In this document: positions 23,011-34,222 of the stretch, one piece after another | Numbering within the stretch: position 1 is the stretch's first letter | How the letters are laid out: the number at the start of each line of letters is the position of its first letter | Source: Lathyrus oleraceus | Lineage: Eukaryota; Streptophyta; Magnoliopsida; Fabales; Fabaceae | DNA length: 64,000 bases | Assembly: GCF_024323335.1 (NCBI RefSeq) | Contig: NC_066580.1 | Coordinates: forward strand, 89,575,391-89,639,390 | Direction: 5' to 3' | Position numbers and translations under genes: made by a program | Notes under the pieces: generated by a model | What the model was told of the DNA's origin: nothing | Databases searched by the model: none | The model's input: the letters and a program-made list of their open reading frames with translations, nothing else

Positions 23011-24231
23011 TGTTGATTCTAAGTGTTGGCAGCAATTTTGGTAAAACAAAGAGAGTTCACAAGATGTTATGTGTGATGTCTTAACATAAGATATCCTATG
23101 TACCTGCTGGAGTTTAAGATCATGTTCATGCAGGATTGTTTCAGAATGCCATATACAATGTCATGGCTTCTGATATTGGTTGTACCTGCTGGAGCTTAAA
23201 TGAATGACATGTTCATGCAGGAGTGTTTCAAGATGTCATACACAAGGTCATGGCATCTAATATGGTTGTACCTGCTGGAAGTTATAAAAGGAATTATTGG
23301 ATTATGCAGGATTTTTCCAGGATGTTAGACCCGATGTCATGACATCCTGTACATAGAACATTCAGTGTGAATGTCTGGTGTTTTGTGATTGCACAATTAA
23401 TGGAAATCTTTGTATGATTGAAGATCTGATTAGCTGGCGCATTCAATCATGGATTACAACCTGATTTATTTATTTTCCAAGGAGATCTAACCAGCTGTTA
23501 TAAAAAGATTTGATTGGGAAATAGATTTAGGGTTTTCAAGATTTCCAAGCCCAGCTGAAAGCTTCTATAAAAAGGGACTTAGAAAACATGTTTGAACACA
23601 CAACCAATACTGAGCGAAATATAGAGAGAGAGCTAGGATTTGTGTCTGTTTAGTCGTGAGACTTGTAAGCCATTCAAGTCATCTTTTGATGATTGAATTG
23701 GACTGATTTGTGGTTGTAATTTGTCACTCTAAAGCTGTTAAGCAAGAGTGTGTGTCTACTTGATCAAAGTTGTGAAGCAAGATCAAGTGTGTGTCTTCTT
23801 GATCAAAGCTGTGAAGCCAGATCAAGAGTGTGTCTTCTTGATTGAAACTGTGAAGTAAAATCAAGAGTGTGTTATTGAAAAGTATTTTCTTTTCTCAAGG
23901 GATTGTTGTTAAAGAGTGCTTAGGTAGAAATTGAACGGAAGTGAGTGGGTTCTCATATCTAAGAGTGCTTAGGTAGAAATTGCACGGGTAGAGATTAGGT
24001 GAGAAAGACTGTAACTTGTTGAAGTGTACGGAGAGTCTTTGAACTAATTCTATTTTAGTGAATTTCCTTCCTGGCTTGGTAGCCCTCAGATGTAGGTGAG
24101 TTGGACCGAACTGGGTTAACAATTGCTTGTGTCACTTGCTTTACCATTTTGTTTCTTTATCCTATTTGTGTTAATAGATATTAGTGTCGTGACATTACCT
24201 TCGACATCTTATATCTGATACCAGAATTTCA
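23011..24231 (+). repeat. 3' LTR of the Sirevirus (1221 bp)
   Basis: It starts TGTTGATTCT and ends AATTTCA. It matches 14722-17444 without the solo LTR and so gives the empty site for that insertion. A TATA box (TTCTATAAAAAGGG) lies near 23565 and the 40-bp array at about 23730-23880. Confidence 0.93.
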
Positions 24232-24236
24232 CTCCA
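24232..24236. repeat. Target site duplication of the Sirevirus, right copy (CTCCA)
   Basis: It matches 14717-14721; the Ogre integrase frame continues at once. Confidence 0.92.
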
Positions 24237-25090
24237 TGTGGGGAATTGACATGATTGGTATGATTGAGCCAAAGGCGTCTAACGGTCACCGTTTTATTCT
24301 CGTAGCAATTGATTACTTCACCAAGTGGGTTGAAGCAACATCATATGCAAATGTGACCTGGCAGGTGGTTGTGAAGTTTATCAAGAATCAACTCATATGC
24401 CGATATGGTGTGCCAGAAAAGATCATTACTGATAATGGATCTAACTTGAACAACAAGATGATGAAAGAGTTATGTAGCGAGTTCAAGATTGCACTTCATA
24501 ATTCTTCTCCTTATAGACCCAACATGAATGGGGCTGTTGAAGCTGCTAACAAGAACATCAAGAAGATTATCCAGAAGATGGTTGTTACGTACAAAGATTG
24601 GCATGAGATGTTGCCATTTGCTTTGCATGGCTATCGTACATCTGTCCGCACTTCAACAGGGGCAACCCCTTTCTCTCTTGTATATGGCATGGAGGTTGTG
24701 CTCCCCGTGGAGGTTGAGATCCCATCAATGAGAGTCTTGATGGGAGCCAAGTTGACTGAGGCTGAATGGGTTCAGAGTCGTTATGATCAACTGAATTTGA
24801 TTGAGGAGAAGAGATTAACTACCATGTGCCATGGTCAGTTGTATCAATAAAGGATGAAGAAAGCCTTTGATAAGAAGTTCAAGCCTCGTGTGTTCTGAGA
24901 AGGTGACCTCGTGCTCAAGAAAGTTTTGTCTTTCGAGCCCGATTCTAGGGGCAAGTAGACTCCAAACTATGAAGGTCCATATGTTGTTAAGAAAGCCTTT
25001 TCAGGCGGTGCTTTGATACTTATAACTATGGATGGGGATGATTTCACTCGTCCTATGAATTCAGACGCAGTCAAGAAATACTTCGCCTAA
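24236..25090 (+). pseudogene. pol: Ogre pol part 2: integrase catalytic core and C-terminus
   Basis: It resumes the frame cut at 14721. The DD35E triad is visible: Asp in GIDMIG at 24248, Asp in ITDNGSN at 24431 and Glu in GAVEAANKN at 24539, the last two 35 residues apart. Stops at 24848, 24897 and 24957 break the C-terminal part, which ends in NSDAVKKYFA with the original stop at 25088-25090. The enzyme would insert the cDNA; this copy cannot be made whole because of the stops and the Sirevirus. Confidence 0.9.
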
Positions 25091-26788
25091 AATAAAAACA
25101 GAATAGCTCGCTAAGTTGAAAACCTGAAAGGGCGGCTTAGGCAAAAATGAGCGTCTCAGTGGATTGAAAACCCGAAAGGGCAATCCAGGAAAAAGTTAGA
25201 GACATAAAGAATGAATATATATATCCCACTAGATTGAGTACCTCACCCTGGGGCAATCTAGGAAAAAATTAGGGATTTGGCAAGTAACTGCATCCTGACA
25301 AGACTTTGTTCTACAACTGTCATCTGTCAAAGATTCTCGCTCAGTCATCGTCAACTGAAGCTTCGAATTTGCTGGATTCAAAGTTGGTGGGGAAATGGTC
25401 ATTATGTTCAATGTAGCCCTTTTTCCAATATATATCACCAATTTCAAATTTCTAAAGATCCATGGAGTCTCGCCATTTACGGACTACCATTCTATCAAAT
25501 AAATTTGAGCCTATATCCAATTCTTTGCACTCTTATTTGTTTCTGTTTAAAAAATGTTTGCATGTTTTAATTGATAAATATCATTGTTTTAAACAAATAA
25601 AGTTTTTATAAACTATTTTTTAACAAAGTGAACATTCACAATGACTGAAAGGATAAATGGAATATCTTCAGTGCTCTCTCAAGAATAGTATGATCTCCCA
25701 AAGGGTAAGACATTTATTCATAGATTCTGGCATGTTTGTATCCTCTTCATCATCTTTTAGTTTGTCTCCCTAGAGAGCGCAGAAAGAATCACATCCTCAA
25801 CACCCCAAAGAGTCTGAGTCTAGCATTTGTGTTTTATCAACTATATGGTTGTCATCCCCTGTGTGGACTCACCTAAAATCCCATATAGATTGAAAAAAGT
25901 TGATATGCTATCTATTCATGAGGAAGTTTGTTCTTCCCCAGTGAGCTAATTCCCAGCATGAGTAGAAGTCCTCAGCAGGAGTAAGCATGTGTTCCATGCA
26001 AAGCTATCTTTCAGATGTCTCCTCAACAGTAGTTGCTTAGAGCAGTTGGTGAAGGGTTGTTCCCCGTTTCATCCCTAGCATAGCACGTATTGACGTGGGA
26101 TTCATTTTCGATCCTCTTAGCCAGGACAGTTCCTCCGGAGATACTTGTAGTTATCCTTAGCAGGTTGGCTTACAACTCTTCCCTAGCAGGGTTGCTCACA
26201 GCAGACTATCCCCAGATGGATCGCCCACAGTCTATCCTCAGTGGAGTTGCCTGATCAGAGCCTAATAATTGTTTTCCCCTCAGTATCGGAAAGTTTCCTC
26301 CAAGTTAAGCTGGTGGTGAAGATGTTGTGACCTTCCCCAGCAGAGCTGTGGTTCTCTCTCCTCCTAGCATAGATGTCTCTCCAGCAGATGGAGGAAATGT
26401 TTTGATTGTCGGAATTTCTGTTTGGCGGTTGTTCCCCACAGAGTTTCATATCATTCCTTGATGAGTTCCTCAATAGAGTTTCTTCTACGATGGATCTTAT
26501 TCGTGTTGAGCTCCCCAGTAGAGTTTCCTCTATGATGGATCTTTTGTCTGTTCAATAGCAAATCCCTGGCGGTGACCCTGTATGTTCCCCAGCTGACTTT
26601 GCCTGATCCTAGTTTGACAGTGGTATCCCCTCCAAGTAGAAGACGTTTCCCAGTGTTGAGGGATTTTGAGGAAGATGTGTTATTTCCTTCCCCAGCGGAG
26701 CAATTTGTTCCTTCTCCCGGTAGCAGAGATGTCTCTTCAGCAGTTAGAAGAGAATGTTTGATTGATGAGTCTGTTTGGCGGTTGTTCC
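25091..26788 (+). repeat. Ogre 3' non-coding region with degenerate CCCCAG-type repeats, part 1
   Basis: No gene. Just after pol come related blocks (GATTGAAAACCCGAAAGGGC types at 25107-25270). From about 25930 to 26780 there are many loose copies of CCCCAGYAGAGTT-like units (for example near 26210, 26330, 26510, 26590, 26690). The region continues at 43240 after the inner Ogre-like element. Confidence 0.65.
26784..26788. repeat. Presumed target site duplication of the inner Ogre-like element, left copy (GTTCC)
   Basis: GTTCC before TGTAATACC compares with GGTCC at 43240-43244 after the 3' LTR end GCGACA, one mismatch. Confidence 0.6.
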
Positions 26789-29094
26789 TGTAATACCTCA
26801 AAATTTTCCCCCCTCATTCATGCATTCATTTTTAGGTCATTTAACATTTCATATTGCATTTCATCATGTCAATCGGAATTAGATCCAAGAAGCTTGAATA
26901 TCATCCAAGACACTTTGTGGGTCCTATTTGGGTGATCAGTCAACACAAGGGAATGGCTTGAGATACTTCCAACATGTTCAAATGGGGTCTATTCATCAGT
27001 CAAAATATTAATCTTGAAGGAGAAAAAGTTCGTTCATGAGCTGTCATGCTCGCTAGGCGAAGCCCACGCGTTTCGAAAAAAACGAAGAAAAAAAAACGAA
27101 AAAAAAAACGAAAAAAAAACGAAAAAAAAAGAAAAAATAAAAGAAAAATAAATAAATAAAATATAACAGAAAAATCTTGGACTTGGACCTCTCTCTTTTG
27201 AGCCCACAAAGTCACAAAAATCAGGTTATAAATTTTAGACTTCCATCTCCCAAAAAACCCTGGGAAAAAGATAGTGAGAGAAGAGCTAACAGAGTTCAGA
27301 GCAACCTCCAGAGACTGAAGGGAACTCATCTGCAAAGAACCAATTCTCTCTCATATAAACCCTCAGATTGCTTTGCAAACCCAACCGGGCAATTCAATTT
27401 CATTCGATCTCTCCAATCAGGTTTGCCCTATTTCCACTACTTTATACTTTCAACCTTTGAATTTTGATACCCTTTTGATGCATATGTTTGACAAGAGGTT
27501 TAGGCCTCCTACACTTGGTTGCTTTTTGTGAGCTCTTTTTGTGAATTTTAATGGCATGATTCATGTGGTTACATCTTGATTTGGGGAAACTCTTGATTGT
27601 GCCCCATCTTGTCACTCTAACATGTTTGTTGAGTTTTTTGTGAGGGCTCACATGACTCCTGAAAGGATAGCTTGCTTGGCATTCCACTTTATTTGTGGGA
27701 TACCATTTAGAGATTTATTCTGATTACCTGTATTGACTTGCTTTCTTTGATGGTGCCAGCTCGAGAGATCTCTGGGTTTCTTATTTCTTTAGCTGTTATT
27801 ACTTCGGATCTTTATCCGTGTGGTAGATCTCTTGATCCTTTATCTTTCCCGCATTTTACCGCTTTCTTAGCTGGAAGACCTCAATAGGAGGCAATGTTTT
27901 CTTTTGTTTGTTTAATTTTGTGCCCAAAGACCTCCAAGAAGAGGCATCAGTGCTAAAGACCTCCCTGAAGAGGCAATTGACGGATAAAAGGGATTACTAA
28001 TCAATCCCCCGTTATTCAGTGTGTCGTTCTTTAAGCTCGCACTACGTGTCGATGCTTCAGAACAAAAGCCCCAAATCTTTTGTCCGGTCAGTCAGTGGAA
28101 AGGGTTCCACCTTTCTGAATCCCCACTCTTTGTCATGAGCTCACCCTGTCAAGGGTTAAGAGCTATGAGGTCTTATCCTCATTACCCTTTTGATCTGCTC
28201 ACCCTGACGTTCAATGTCAGTGGTTAAGAGCCCATTTGATTACCTTTTTCATGGCTTGTTTGTCGAGGTTGATATGACCCCTCTTGACTAAAGCCCTACC
28301 CATGTATGTTTGAGCCCCTTGTTGGTGTGTTTACTTTAAGAAACATGTTTTGTATGGTGGGATTGTTGCCCCATAAGATTGCTAGGCTTCGTATAGTCTC
28401 TAGTCTGCATGTCAATTAAGGTAGCATTGTTCCTTTGTCTAGGACTTCCTTTTTGCATGAGCATCCCTAAAACACAAACAAACTCATTGATTTTTCTTCT
28501 CCTAAGAACACGTTAACTCCTTCTACTACAGGCGAGTAAGTCTCCAAAGGTCGAGCATCCGGTAGATTGCGTAGTAATGTCGTTCACCTAAAAAACACAA
28601 CCCTTAACCCGTAGGTAGCCGAACTACGCTTTGCTCTGATTCTCATTCCGGATGAGATACGTAGGCATAAGACGCGATGTCTTAGCGAGCACACTCCTCT
28701 TTAACCCTAGGTAGCCGAGCTACGAAGACTCTGATTCTCATATTCAGATGAGATACGTATGCAGTGGATGCGACATACGTGCGAGTCATTTTCTTTTAAC
28801 CCCTCTTTTAGTAAATAGTACATTAGATAAACCCACACCCTTTAGACAAGAACAACAAAAGTGGCTCCCGTAGAGTACTACGAATGCGTAGGGGTGCTAA
28901 TACCTTCCCTTCGCATAATCGGCTCCCGAACCCAAGATTTGGTTACGAGACCTCGTCTTTTCCTTTCCTTTTTCCAAGTTTACTTCGAGCGTTTCCTTTC
29001 CCTCCTTTGGGATAAATAACGCACGGTGGTGACTCTTCTGTCATTTCTTTCTTGCCGGTTGTTTTTTCGCATTTCCTTTTTTCAGGTTGCGACA
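26789..29094 (+). repeat. 5' LTR of the inner Ogre-like element (2306 bp)
   Basis: It matches 40953-43239. TATAAA is at 27354-27359. An A-rich tract (27076-27170) of AAAAAACG-like units differs in length from the 3' LTR. One TCGCTAGGCGA is at 27050-27060. Frames such as 27177-27467 are repeated in both LTRs and are not genes. Confidence 0.92.
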
Positions 29095-29096
29095 GC

Positions 29097-29114
29097 TGGC
29101 GACTCTGCTGGGGA
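29097..29114 (+). promoter_or_regulatory. Primer binding site (tRNA-Arg type) of the inner element
   Basis: TGGCGACTCTGCTGGGGA lies two bases after the LTR end, nearly identical to the outer Ogre site at 5864. Confidence 0.82.
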
Positions 29115-29719
29115 TTTATTTTCCCTTAGTGGGCCTTTCCTAGCTTTTGTTTGTTTATTGTCTATTGTGTGTTATTTATTTATTGCTTTGCATACTTATC
29201 TGCTTGCACTGCATCCTATGTGCGCTTTACTGTTTCATGCATACTATGCTGGTTGTGTATCTGTTTCACTGTTGGGTGGGAGTCACAAGAGGTAAAAGGC
29301 CCAATACACAGGCTATGAGTGAACTTTAGGACACCTAGGAATAGTGATTCATGGGAAGCGGGTGGTATGGCGCCATTTAGCGGAACATGGTATCACGAGC
29401 AGTTCAGATTCTGATGGGGTATTATCGTTGCATACACCTGGTGTGCATATGATGATATTCTTGAAAGGATTGTTTATCCTACGTTTCTCTTTACCTTACC
29501 CTGACCTAGATTACACCCGTGAGTGGGGCGGGAATGAATCATTTTACAGGTACTGATGGTGACTTATTCCGTTGGTGACTTTTGTTTGGTTGTCGTTGGT
29601 GACTGTTGGTTCTGAAGTATGGGTTCTAAGTGGATGACTGTGTTCTATGGTTCCCGGTTCCGAATTCATGCTGAAGTTCTGATCCTGTGCCTCGTGATAC
29701 AGCAATCCTAATTGACATG
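29115..29719 (+). other. Leader of the inner element; no gene seen
   Basis: About 0.6 kb of leader lies before the solo LTR, and about 330 bp (31988-32320) after it. There is no ORF1 like that of the outer Ogre. Confidence 0.6.
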
Positions 29720-29724
29720 CCACT
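29720..29724. repeat. Target site duplication of the Tekay-like solo LTR, left copy (CCACT)
   Basis: CCACT is repeated at 31983-31987. Confidence 0.88.
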
Positions 29725-31982
29725 TGTAATATCCCATATTCCCTTAAATGCTCAATTAGTTGTCAGTTGAGACCAATTGAATTCCTATGTGTTATATCTT
29801 TTGTTAGTTGTAACACTTGGAGTTCCTATGTGCTCTAAATGTTGTCAATTGGGACCAATAGAGTAACCAGTGAACTCTGAAGGGATTAATTATTAATAAA
29901 GATACATACCAATATTAATAAGTATAAGAGAGGACATTTTGGTAACATTAATAATTGGTCAATTGGTGTTGGAAGATGAAATATCAATTGAGATATTTTT
30001 ATTATTACTTGATATTATATATATAGTATATAGTATTTGTGTGGTTATAAGAGAAAGAAGAAGAAAAAGGATAAGAGGAAGTAGGTGAGAGAGAAAGAGT
30101 TATCAGAAAGAAAAGAAGAAAGGGAAGAGTAGAGAGGAGGAAAAGAGAAGAAAGGAAGAGAAGGAAAGAAGAAAGGAGAAAGTGGAAGAAGAGGAGAAGA
30201 GGAAGGAACCACCACCACCACCATGTCATCTTCATCATCACCAACTTCATCTTCTTCTACTAGGTGAGTTCTTAGATAGTTTTAGCATTTGGGGGAAAAT
30301 AATCAATATTTGTGGGGTTAGGGTTTGTGTGAATTGTGATGAACTTGTTGTGTTCATACTCCCTATCCATGCTATGTGTTGATATTATGTTGGTTGTTGT
30401 TGAAAAAAAATCAAGTTATGTGAAAATAGTAGGTAAAAATGGTATATGGAAAGGAATTTAATTTCTGGGCAAATTCGTGAGTGGTTAACCGGTTGACGGT
30501 ATAGGTTAACCGGTTAACACTGAAACAGAATTTAATTTCCTGTTTGTACAGAATATGTCACCAAGGGGATTCGAACCCAGGACCTCCTTGAAACTGTACA
30601 TGCCTTACCACTAGGCTAGAGAGGTCATTGTTGAATGCTTATGCAATGAATAAATATTAATCTAAATCTTAATTAAGATAGATTTATGAATTAATTGAGT
30701 ATTATACCTCCGTTTTGGACACGGCCGGATGCGTTAGAAAGATAACGTAAAGGGCTATTATTATTGTTCCATGTTATAAAATATTATGTGATTTATAAAT
30801 GCCATGAATTTTATCATGATGAAAAATTAAATATTGTTGTTATGTGAAAGGTGAAATAACATGAGTAAAAACCTTACAAAGATGAGTGAGGAAACCTAGA
30901 AGAATAATTTGATTAATAACTTAGAAAGATAATCTAGGTTATGGAACATGTGAGATACATGTATGAGAATACGGTATTCATTCGTACGACGCTTATGTGA
31001 GGTTGTGGACGAATTGTTACCATGATTGAGAATGAGACGCATTGTATGGAACATGCCATATTATTATTTGTGTATTATGGTGAATGAAGTCACCCATGAT
31101 TGATGAATTTGTTATGGTTCGTGGAACCAATGTTTTGTGGAACCGATCATGTATTCAGAATGTGTGTGTTTTTCTGTGGTGGTACACATCTCTATTGGTA
31201 TGCTTAGATGAGTAAGCATTGGGATGTGGGACCAATGATTCGAGCCTCAATTGGGTTTGAGCCCCAACCATGGCGGACATGGGGGAAAGGTGGACACCTA
31301 TGTGGGTTAGAGTCCCATACGGTGAAAGATACCCTAGGTGGGTTAGAGTCCCGTACGGGTGATGGTTCTTAAAAGTGGGTTTAAGTCCCATAGGGGAACC
31401 GGATATCCACCGCGAAAGTCGAATCATACGGACATGCGTGAACCAAGCCTTGGCCTAGACGTAGGTCCGGTTGGGGATCGATGTTGCGTGAATCTGAATA
31501 ATGATCGTGGTTGAGTTATGAGAACTCAGATGCATGTTGCCATACAATTGCGAGATAGTTCCCCATGGCTCAAGTCTTCGTCCCCTTGTTGACTGAGTTG
31601 GATATGAGTTGAACATTGATTAGAACCCTGTAGAGCCGAGTGGACCCATAGGATAGGAGAACTCACTGAGATTATTATCTCATCCCATTATTGTTGTTAT
31701 TTTTCAGGTATTCTTTACAGGCTGAATCTAAGAGAAACTGTTATGGATGTTTCAAGGGTTGCTGTTTATTATAATCTTCCGCTGTGGAGTGGTGTGCAAT
31801 GAAGATATTGTACATAGTTCTTAGATTTTTATTGTTTAGGCATTATTGTATGACATGTTCCATTGATGTTTTAGTTTGGACATGTATATATATTGATGCC
31901 ATTAGGCACTTATGTTGTGACAGTACCAAAATTTAACACTTGTATGATATTATTCTAGATGTATATCATACGGGTTGTTACA
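29725..31982. mobile_element. Solo LTR, 2258 bp, Tekay/Del-like chromovirus family
   Basis: It begins TGTAATATCCC and ends GGGTTGTTACA with a CCACT target duplication and no coding interior. It shares features with the Tekay LTR at 51079: TGTAA.A.CCC start and GTTACA end, TTAACCGGTTAAC palindromes (near 30486 and 30511), and a GAGAACTCACTGAG...TTTTTCAGGTA tail. It also holds a purine-rich stretch (30045-30200), an ACC run near 30210, a tRNA-like segment, and three diverged repeats of GTGGGTTAGAGTCCC at 31300-31395. Confidence 0.85.
30557..30625 (-). other. tRNA-like segment (pol III A and B box) inside the solo LTR
   Basis: On the minus strand TAGCCTAGTGGTAAGGC fits a tRNA A box and D arm (GCC/GGC stem), and GGGTTCGAATCCC fits a B box and T arm, at tRNA-like spacing. 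The acceptor and anticodon stems do not pair well, so it is a degenerate tRNA or a SINE-head-like fragment and not a working tRNA gene. Confidence 0.55.
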
Positions 31983-31987
31983 CCACT
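31983..31987. repeat. Target site duplication of the Tekay-like solo LTR, right copy (CCACT)
   Basis: It matches 29720-29724. Confidence 0.88.
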
Positions 31988-32320
31988 GCATTGCATTCAC
32001 ATCATTTTGCATCACATCATCTCGCATTCATATCATTTAACACATGTTTATCCATTTCTGTGGGGTTTATATCTTCTTCTTGATTCTAGTCGGGGTTTTC
32101 TGGTACTTTTTAAAAGGGATATTTTATCTGATGAGAGACTGGAATCAAGGGGGTAGAATGCCCTTTGGAATTGATAAACATGCCATTGCATTTGCATATC
32201 CATCAGCATGTCTTGCATAACAGGTACCGCCGCAGTGTTCTCAGTTGTTTGGTGTTCCACTAGAGGATAGCTGACTCAGGCATTCACCGGTACGGTACCC
32301 GCAGAAGCCACCGGAGAGTA

Positions 32321-33954
32321 ATGAAAAGCCTACAAGCAGAACTCGCCGAGATGAAGATCCACATGAATTAGTTCATGGATGTGGTTCAAGGGGTGGCTCA
32401 GGGACATCAAGAGCTCAGGCAGATGATGCAGAGGAATCCCGCCACTACTCAACTAGAGACGTTGACTGATCCTCCAGCTGGAGAGGTTAACGGACCCAGT
32501 GGACCGGGGCCTACCCCGATCCTACATGTCACCTCCGGTCAACAACCCGTCCATGATGACCAGGAGGATCAGTTCCCCTTGCTTCAGTAAGACTTTGGAA
32601 TGAGTCATGGTATGGACCCTATGTTTCGGAGACTGGAAGAGAGATTGAAGGCAGTGGAAGGACAGAATCCTCTGGGAGTAGACGTTGCTGACTTGGGATT
32701 GGTCCCAGGCGTGAGGGTGCCACCGAAATTCAAGGTCCCGATATTCGACAAATACAACGGCAACTCTTGCCCGAAGACCCATGTGCAAGCCTACTTCCGT
32801 AAAATGGTTGCATACTCTGACGATGAAAAGTTGCTTATGTACTTTTTCCAGGATAGCCTAGCTGGGGCATCCCTGAAATGGTATATGAGGCTGGACAGAG
32901 CCCACATCCGCTGCTGGAGGGATTTGGCTGAGGCTTTCGTGAAGCAGTATCAGTATAATGCAGACATGGCTCCGGACAGAACTCAACTCCAGAATTTGTC
33001 TTTTAAAGGAAATGAATGCTTCAGGGAATACGCTCAACGCTGGAGGGAGACAACTTCTCGTGTTCAACCTCCTATGTTGGAGAAGGAAATGGCTAACACG
33101 TTCATGAACACTCTGCCCGGACCTTATTTGGAGCGCCTGGTGGGTTGCAATGCCTCCAACTTTGCTGATGTAGTCTCTACCGGAGAGAGGGTGGAGAATT
33201 ACCTGAAGACATACAAGACCCAGAGTGGAGGTGGATCTTCATCAGGGGTGAAGAAGCCATTCATTCAGGGACAGAAGGGGAAGAAGGGGATGCAAGTGCC
33301 ATATCTTCTTATCAGAACAGGGGTAACCGGAGGAATAACTTTCAGAACTATCATCAACAACCGTATGTTGCGGCTGTGACCATTCCGGCTGCAGCACCAC
33401 TACAATAACAACAACCCCAGCGTCAACCAGCTCAGTACCAACCACAACAACCGGGTAACCGACCCGCTTATCAACAGAGGCCAAGGACGATGGACCGGCG
33501 TTTCGACACTCTTCCAATGTCGTACGCTCAGCTACTTTCTAGTCTTCAACAACTACAACTTGTGCAGTTACGCACTTTGGCTCCTCCCGTTGGTAGGCTT
33601 CCGGTGGGTTACGACGCCAACGCTAGGTGTAACTTCCACTCTGGGGCACCTGGCCACAATATTGAGAACTGCAAAGCTTTTAAGCACGTAGTTCAGAACC
33701 TCATAGATTCAAAGGCCATCGACCTTGCACCGGCTCCGAATGTCGTCAACAATCCCATGCTCCAGCATGGTGGTGCAAATGTTAATATGATGGAAGGAGA
33801 AGCCAAATCATTTGGCCAGGTCTCTACGGTCAATGATGAATATGGGGATAGTGATTGCGACATCGATAACTGGGTGCGTCTGAGGAGCCCAGGTGAAGTC
33901 ATCAACAATTGGTCTTTTGAGGAGATTGTCCAAGTCACTTTTCTGGAGGAGTAA
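32321..33954 (+). pseudogene. gag: gag of the inner Ogre-like element, broken
   Basis: ATG 32321 (MKSLQAELAEMKIHMN) matches the outer gag start in place and style. Stops at 32369-32371 and 32588-32590 interrupt the N-terminal part. The gag core at 32690-33220 is well kept (PPKFKVPIFDKYNG, MYFFQDSLAGASLKWYM, FREYAQRWRETTSRV). A frameshift falls near 33310; the frame from 33490 carries the knuckle-like CNFHSGAPGHNIENC at about 33628-33672. After MMEGEAKS the sequence jumps to the acidic end that follows the protease in the outer Ogre (DSDCDIDNWVRL). The DTGSS protease is therefore missing. Confidence 0.82.
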
Positions 33955-34221
33955 TTTTCTTTGTTTATTCATGCATATCCAAGTCTTACGTTCCACCCAG
34001 GGCGTAATGAATCATTGTAGGGCTCATCTATGTGGATACCTGCATTTTTTTTATCATAAATAAAGGACGTCTTTTTGCATTCAAATATTTTGCTCACTGT
34101 CTTTCTATTTTTGCAGTTTTCAAAAATCAAAAAATCAAAAAATACATTTGGAAATGTTTTTGTTTAGTTTTCATTCCTTGTTCACACTCATAAGCACATA
34201 CCATCACTCATACAAATGCAC
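33955..34221 (+). other. Position of the Ogre intron in the inner element
   Basis: AT-rich non-coding sequence lies between gag and pol. The site that aligns with the outer intron acceptor (ATGCAG at 12110-12115) reads ATGCAC here (34216-34221). The acceptor AG seems lost, although another TTGCAG exists at 34111-34116. Confidence 0.45.
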
Positions 34222-34222
34222 G

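Larger units (their letters stand above)
14722..24231 (+). mobile_element. Sirevirus-type Ty1/copia element, pol mostly deleted, envelope-like ORF retained
   Basis: LTRs of 1221 bp begin TGTTGATTCT and end CAGAATTTCA, with a perfect CTCCA target duplication inside the Ogre integrase. The primer site matches initiator tRNA-Met. Gag with CCHC knuckles, a protease remnant and an envelope-like ORF before several polypurine tracts are the SIRE/Maximus layout. Integrase core and nearly all RT are missing, so it could move only with help. A 1.5-kb solo LTR lies in its 5' LTR. The two LTRs differ at roughly 2% over stretches compared by eye. Confidence 0.88.

Noticed and set aside
27442..28227. Small ORFs in the inner LTR (and 41587-42372)
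   Set aside because: Present in both LTRs, no domain, and interrupted differently; treated as chance frames.
30557..30625. Functional tRNA gene
   Set aside because: Acceptor and anticodon stems do not pair and no clear anticodon loop can be assigned.
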